17,138 nucleotides of DNA from Chordibacter sp038110535 (GTDB taxonomy: Bacteria; Verrucomicrobiota; Verrucomicrobiia; Opitutales; Seribacteraceae): the NCBI GenBank assembly GCA_038110535.1, contig JAYNJW010000034.1, positions 1-17,138 on the forward strand. The letters are read 5' to 3'. Under the pieces are notes generated by a model, which was given only the letters and a program-made list of their open reading frames with translations, searched no databases and had not been told where the DNA came from. Of this stretch, positions 14,807 to 17,138 are shown one piece after another; positions within the stretch are counted from its first letter, which is position 1, and every line of letters starts with the position of its first letter. A program made the position numbers and the translations under genes.

Positions 14807-15754
14807 TTACTTCTTGATAAGGGTGGCCTCATCAAAAAGAGTGCTAATCCAATGATCCAGTTCCTCGTCTGAAAGCCAGCGGAATGCCTTGCGTAAGCAA
14901 TAAAGAAGAGCAATGGGCAAAAGAATCGCCAGCAGAATAATCTTTTCGATGACCAATACAAAAAGGGCGGTTAAACACTCCATAATTTCGGTAAAATTCT
15001 CCTTTAGGTAACGCAGGGCATTCCCCAGAGCTTCTGCCCGTTTTTTCATCCAGTCCGAGTACCAGGCAACTTTTTGACCGATAGTGCGAAAGAAATCAGG
15101 CAGGGGAAAAAGCATGTCCGACTGCGACTTGGAAGCAGAGGACACCTCGGGTACTTCGGTCTCGAATTCTTCCCAGGCAATCTCTCTCACCTTAGCAAGT
15201 TCGTCTGCCTGCTGACCGATCCGGGGATCAAAATACTGCTGGTTAAGCAGCGTGCCCAGCAAGCAAAGAATGGGTGTTGAAATGCGCAAAAGAAGCAAGA
15301 CCAGGGCGAGCCGACCCAAAAGCCGGGCAAACCGGCGGCCCTTACCCAGAAAAACAAGAAGCAGGAAAGCAACCAAGGTCAGATAGAAAGGAATTAATCC
15401 ATACTGGTTAATTATTCCGAGCACGATCCGCTGGGCACCAAGCAGAGCCATGGAATGGACACAGGCTTCGGAAAGCCGTTCCACCGCATCATTGATCGGA
15501 TCGAGAATCTGCCCCGCTTCATACTCCAAACCAACACCCCACGGGCTTATGCTGATGCTCGATTCCTGGAGGGAAGACACTCCGCCATTGATCACCCGGC
15601 AGGTGGCATAGGTGGAGGCGGAAAGCACGATACTTTCATTGAGGTAGCGTTTGGCATAGGTCTGGTTGGCGGGTGATATCCATAAATAATCCACCAGAGC
15701 AACCACCGCGACCAGCAAAAGAATCCATCCTAATTTCGGTCTCATTTGATCCAT
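14807..15754 (-). CDS. Hypothetical four-helix integral membrane protein
   Basis: I do not recognise this protein of 315 residues. Predicted membrane helices lie at about 9-25, 119-137, 145-170 and 260-287. The segment between helices 1 and 2 (about 26-118) contains two Cys residues (52 and 98) and is Ser-rich, and is probably periplasmic. The segment between helices 3 and 4 (about 171-258) is charged, with acidic EEFETEVPE near 195-203 and an aromatic/basic stretch near 222-240. The C-terminal tail after the last helix is acidic and ends in KK. ATG 15754 is followed by another Met at codon 4; the upstream sequence is A/T-rich without a Shine-Dalgarno. It follows the esterase gene by 69 bp on the same strand, so it may be read with it. 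The high Leu/Val content and intact frame support a real gene. Confidence 0.75.
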   Translation of the reverse strand: MDQMRPKLGWILLLVAVVALVDYLWISPANQTYAKRYLNESIVLSASTYATCRVINGGVSSLQESSISISPWGVGLEYEAGQILDPINDAVERLSEACVHSMALLGAQRIVLGIINQYGLIPFYLTLVAFLLLVFLGKGRRFARLLGRLALVLLLLRISTPILCLLGTLLNQQYFDPRIGQQADELAKVREIAWEEFETEVPEVSSASKSQSDMLFPLPDFFRTIGQKVAWYSDWMKKRAEALGNALRYLKENFTEIMECLTALFVLVIEKIILLAILLPIALLYCLRKAFRWLSDEELDHWISTLFDEATLIKK

Positions 15755-15823
15755 AAAAATAACAAAGGATGAATGGATGGGCTTGGCAACTCCCCAGGTT
15801 TAGTGATCTCAAAATTTTTATAT

Positions 15824-16657
15824 TTATTTCTCGCTCAACCAACCTAGCGAAACCAGAAACTGGTCCGTCTCCTCCATGGTTTTGGAGAAACAATCCCCGG
15901 GTTTGCCCTTGTTGAAAAATCCATGGGGTTGCCCGGGATAGACGATCAGTTCCGAACGATTGCCCAGTTTTCGCATATCGTCCCGAAATTTTTCTGCCGA
16001 GGCAACCGGGATCAGTTTGTCTTCAGCCCCCAGAAAAACGATGGTTGGAGGCATGTTTTTCTTGAGGTTATGCAAGGGGGAAATTTCCCTGTATCGCTCG
16101 CCCAGTCTAGCGTTCCCAAACCCTTCCGGTCCATTGTCGCAAACCGGGTTAAAGAGAACGAGGGCATCAGGCAGGCAGGAAACGGAAAGATTATCCTCCT
16201 GTTCATTTAATCCTGGCACCGTTGCGACCGCGGCTGCCACATGACCGCCGGCAGATCCCCCACCAGCCCCAATTCTGTTTGGGGCAACTCCCAGACGAGA
16301 TGAGTTGTTTCTTATCCACCGAAGGGCAGACTTTCCGTCCATCACGCATTCAAAAGGCGTTGTCTTGTGCTTGGATTTAATACGGTACTCTGCCGAAATC
16401 GCGACCATTCCCCGATCCGCGAGGTATTCGCACTGGGGATAAAATTGGCCGGGCGAACCACCCACCCATCCACCGCCAAAGAAAAAGACGATTGCTGGTT
16501 TTTTGTCCGTCTTGGGATCGTGGTCCTCGGGGAAAAAACAATGCAGATAGAGCTCATGCCCATCGATTTGCTTGTACAAATGCTTGACGGGCTCTGCAGC
16601 AGACAGGTGAGAGGCTACAAAAAGGAGAGCGGGAAAGACTGCCTTGATCCAATGCAT
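15824..16657 (-). CDS. Exported alpha/beta-hydrolase esterase (BD-FAE-like)
   Basis: Protein of 277 residues with a signal peptide (about 1-21, ending SAAEPV). The alpha/beta-hydrolase core carries an oxyanion motif FFGGGW at 59-64 (the HGGGW variant with Phe in place of His), the nucleophile elbow GGGSAGG with Ser135, Asp213 in GAEDKLIP and His245 in QPHGFF. This is the lineage of carboxylesterases called BD-FAE or acetyl-xylan-esterase-like, widespread in Verrucomicrobia and Planctomycetes. They remove acetyl or feruloyl groups from polysaccharides. The start is ATG 16657, 8 bp after the stop of the sulfatase gene, so the two are almost surely one transcription unit. Joint use on a sulfated, esterified algal polysaccharide is inferred from that pairing. 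Confidence 0.9.
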   Translation of the reverse strand: MHWIKAVFPALLFVASHLSAAEPVKHLYKQIDGHELYLHCFFPEDHDPKTDKKPAIVFFFGGGWVGGSPGQFYPQCEYLADRGMVAISAEYRIKSKHKTTPFECVMDGKSALRWIRNNSSRLGVAPNRIGAGGGSAGGHVAAAVATVPGLNEQEDNLSVSCLPDALVLFNPVCDNGPEGFGNARLGERYREISPLHNLKKNMPPTIVFLGAEDKLIPVASAEKFRDDMRKLGNRSELIVYPGQPHGFFNKGKPGDCFSKTMEETDQFLVSLGWLSEK

Positions 16658-16665
16658 GGTAAATT

Positions 16666-17138
16666 TCAGCGGTTTTGGATGACAGAAGCAACATACTTGG
16701 GGTTCCGCTCGGTGGGAACCGGAGCCTTTACCCGTTTCCGCCAGTCATAGAGATCATTTTTGAGCTCTGCTAATTTCTTAGGTTTTGAATCTGCTAAATT
16801 TGTGGTTTCTCCTAGGTCTTTTTCTAGGTCGAAAAGAAGCAAGGCTCCATCCTCAAAGTATTCATGCAGTTTCCATTTTCCCTTTCTTATGACCGATCCT
16901 GGACGGGTGCGAAATTTGGGATCCCTGGACTGATCCTCCTCCCCTGCATAATTTTGCAGGTAGATGGGAAAGTGCCAGTAAAGGCTACGGTTCTTGGGAA
17001 ACTCCCCTTTTTGCGTAAGCAAGGGAACGAGGCTCTTGCCGTCGATGATCTTATCAGGGGAAGCTTTTGCCCCGATTGCGTCCAAAAAGGTGGGGTAGAA
17101 ATCAAGCCCTGTCACTGGCACGGAACATATGGACCCGG
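16666..17138 (-). CDS. Sulfatase, C-terminal part (5' end outside the window)
   Basis: The frame is open to the right edge, giving about 157 residues of the C-terminal part of a type I sulfatase (alkaline-phosphatase superfamily). Visible family features are VPVTGLDFYPTFLDAIG, which matches the conserved 'D-x-x-PT-x-L-x-x-x-G' region of arylsulfatases; DGKSLVPLL; SLYWHFP; an AIR-x-GKWKLHEYFEDG-like strand; LLFDLEKDLGETTNLA; and a final amphipathic helix followed by NPKY. The formylglycine Cys/Ser motif and metal ligands lie upstream, outside the window, so activity cannot be judged. A GTG at 17119-17121 is an internal Val codon, not a start, because homologous sequence continues upstream of it. 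It sits 8 bp before the esterase gene in what looks like a polysaccharide-degradation operon. Confidence 0.9.
   Translation of the reverse strand, partial: GSICSVPVTGLDFYPTFLDAIGAKASPDKIIDGKSLVPLLTQKGEFPKNRSLYWHFPIYLQNYAGEEDQSRDPKFRTRPGSVIRKGKWKLHEYFEDGALLLFDLEKDLGETTNLADSKPKKLAELKNDLYDWRKRVKAPVPTERNPKYVASVIQNR

Overview
The window looks like an ordinary, densely packed chromosomal region of a free-living Gram-negative bacterium of the PVC group, most likely Verrucomicrobiota (an Opitutae-like marine or aquatic lineage). This placement is inferred from family content and was not tested by a search. It rests on a PSCyt1-type cytochrome c domain fused to leucine-rich repeats, an Asn-Gly-Ser type CbiX protein, OmpA/Pal lipoproteins with a Cys-Asp-Trp-Lys-Gly motif, a sulfatase next to a BD-FAE-like esterase, and a secreted subtilase with InlB-like and Ig-like domains. 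No tRNA, rRNA, CRISPR array, insertion sequence, phage gene or attachment site was seen.

Layout. Positions 76-5132 (minus strand) hold, in transcription order, a cytochrome c/LRR protein, an MECR/ETR-type enoyl thioester reductase and a large secreted S8 protease. Positions 5336-6256 (plus) encode an EamA-type permease, which meets a CbiX-type chelatase (6253-7068, minus) tail to tail. Positions 7180-8373 (plus) carry two tandem Pal-like lipoproteins. Positions 8370-12141 (minus) carry purH, an M48 lipoprotein protease and an M20 peptidase, packed tightly. Positions 12268-14793 (plus) carry apaG, a beta-CASP RNA-processing nuclease and RNase PH with overlapping ends. Positions 14807-17138 (minus) carry a sulfatase cut by the window edge, an esterase and an unrecognised four-helix membrane protein.

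How they fit together. The clearest functional unit is apaG/beta-CASP nuclease/rph, which reads as an RNA-maturation operon. The sulfatase and esterase, 8 bp apart, look like part of a sulfated or acetylated polysaccharide degradation locus continuing beyond the right edge. The two Pal-like proteins probably tether the outer membrane to peptidoglycan. The remaining genes are housekeeping or envelope functions with no obvious shared pathway.

I found no convincing new defence, mobile or regulatory system. The points most worth a second look are the RNA-processing operon, the abrupt end of the last domain of the S8 protease, the tandem Pal duplication, the convergent gene pairs that share palindromic stop sites, and the orphan membrane protein.
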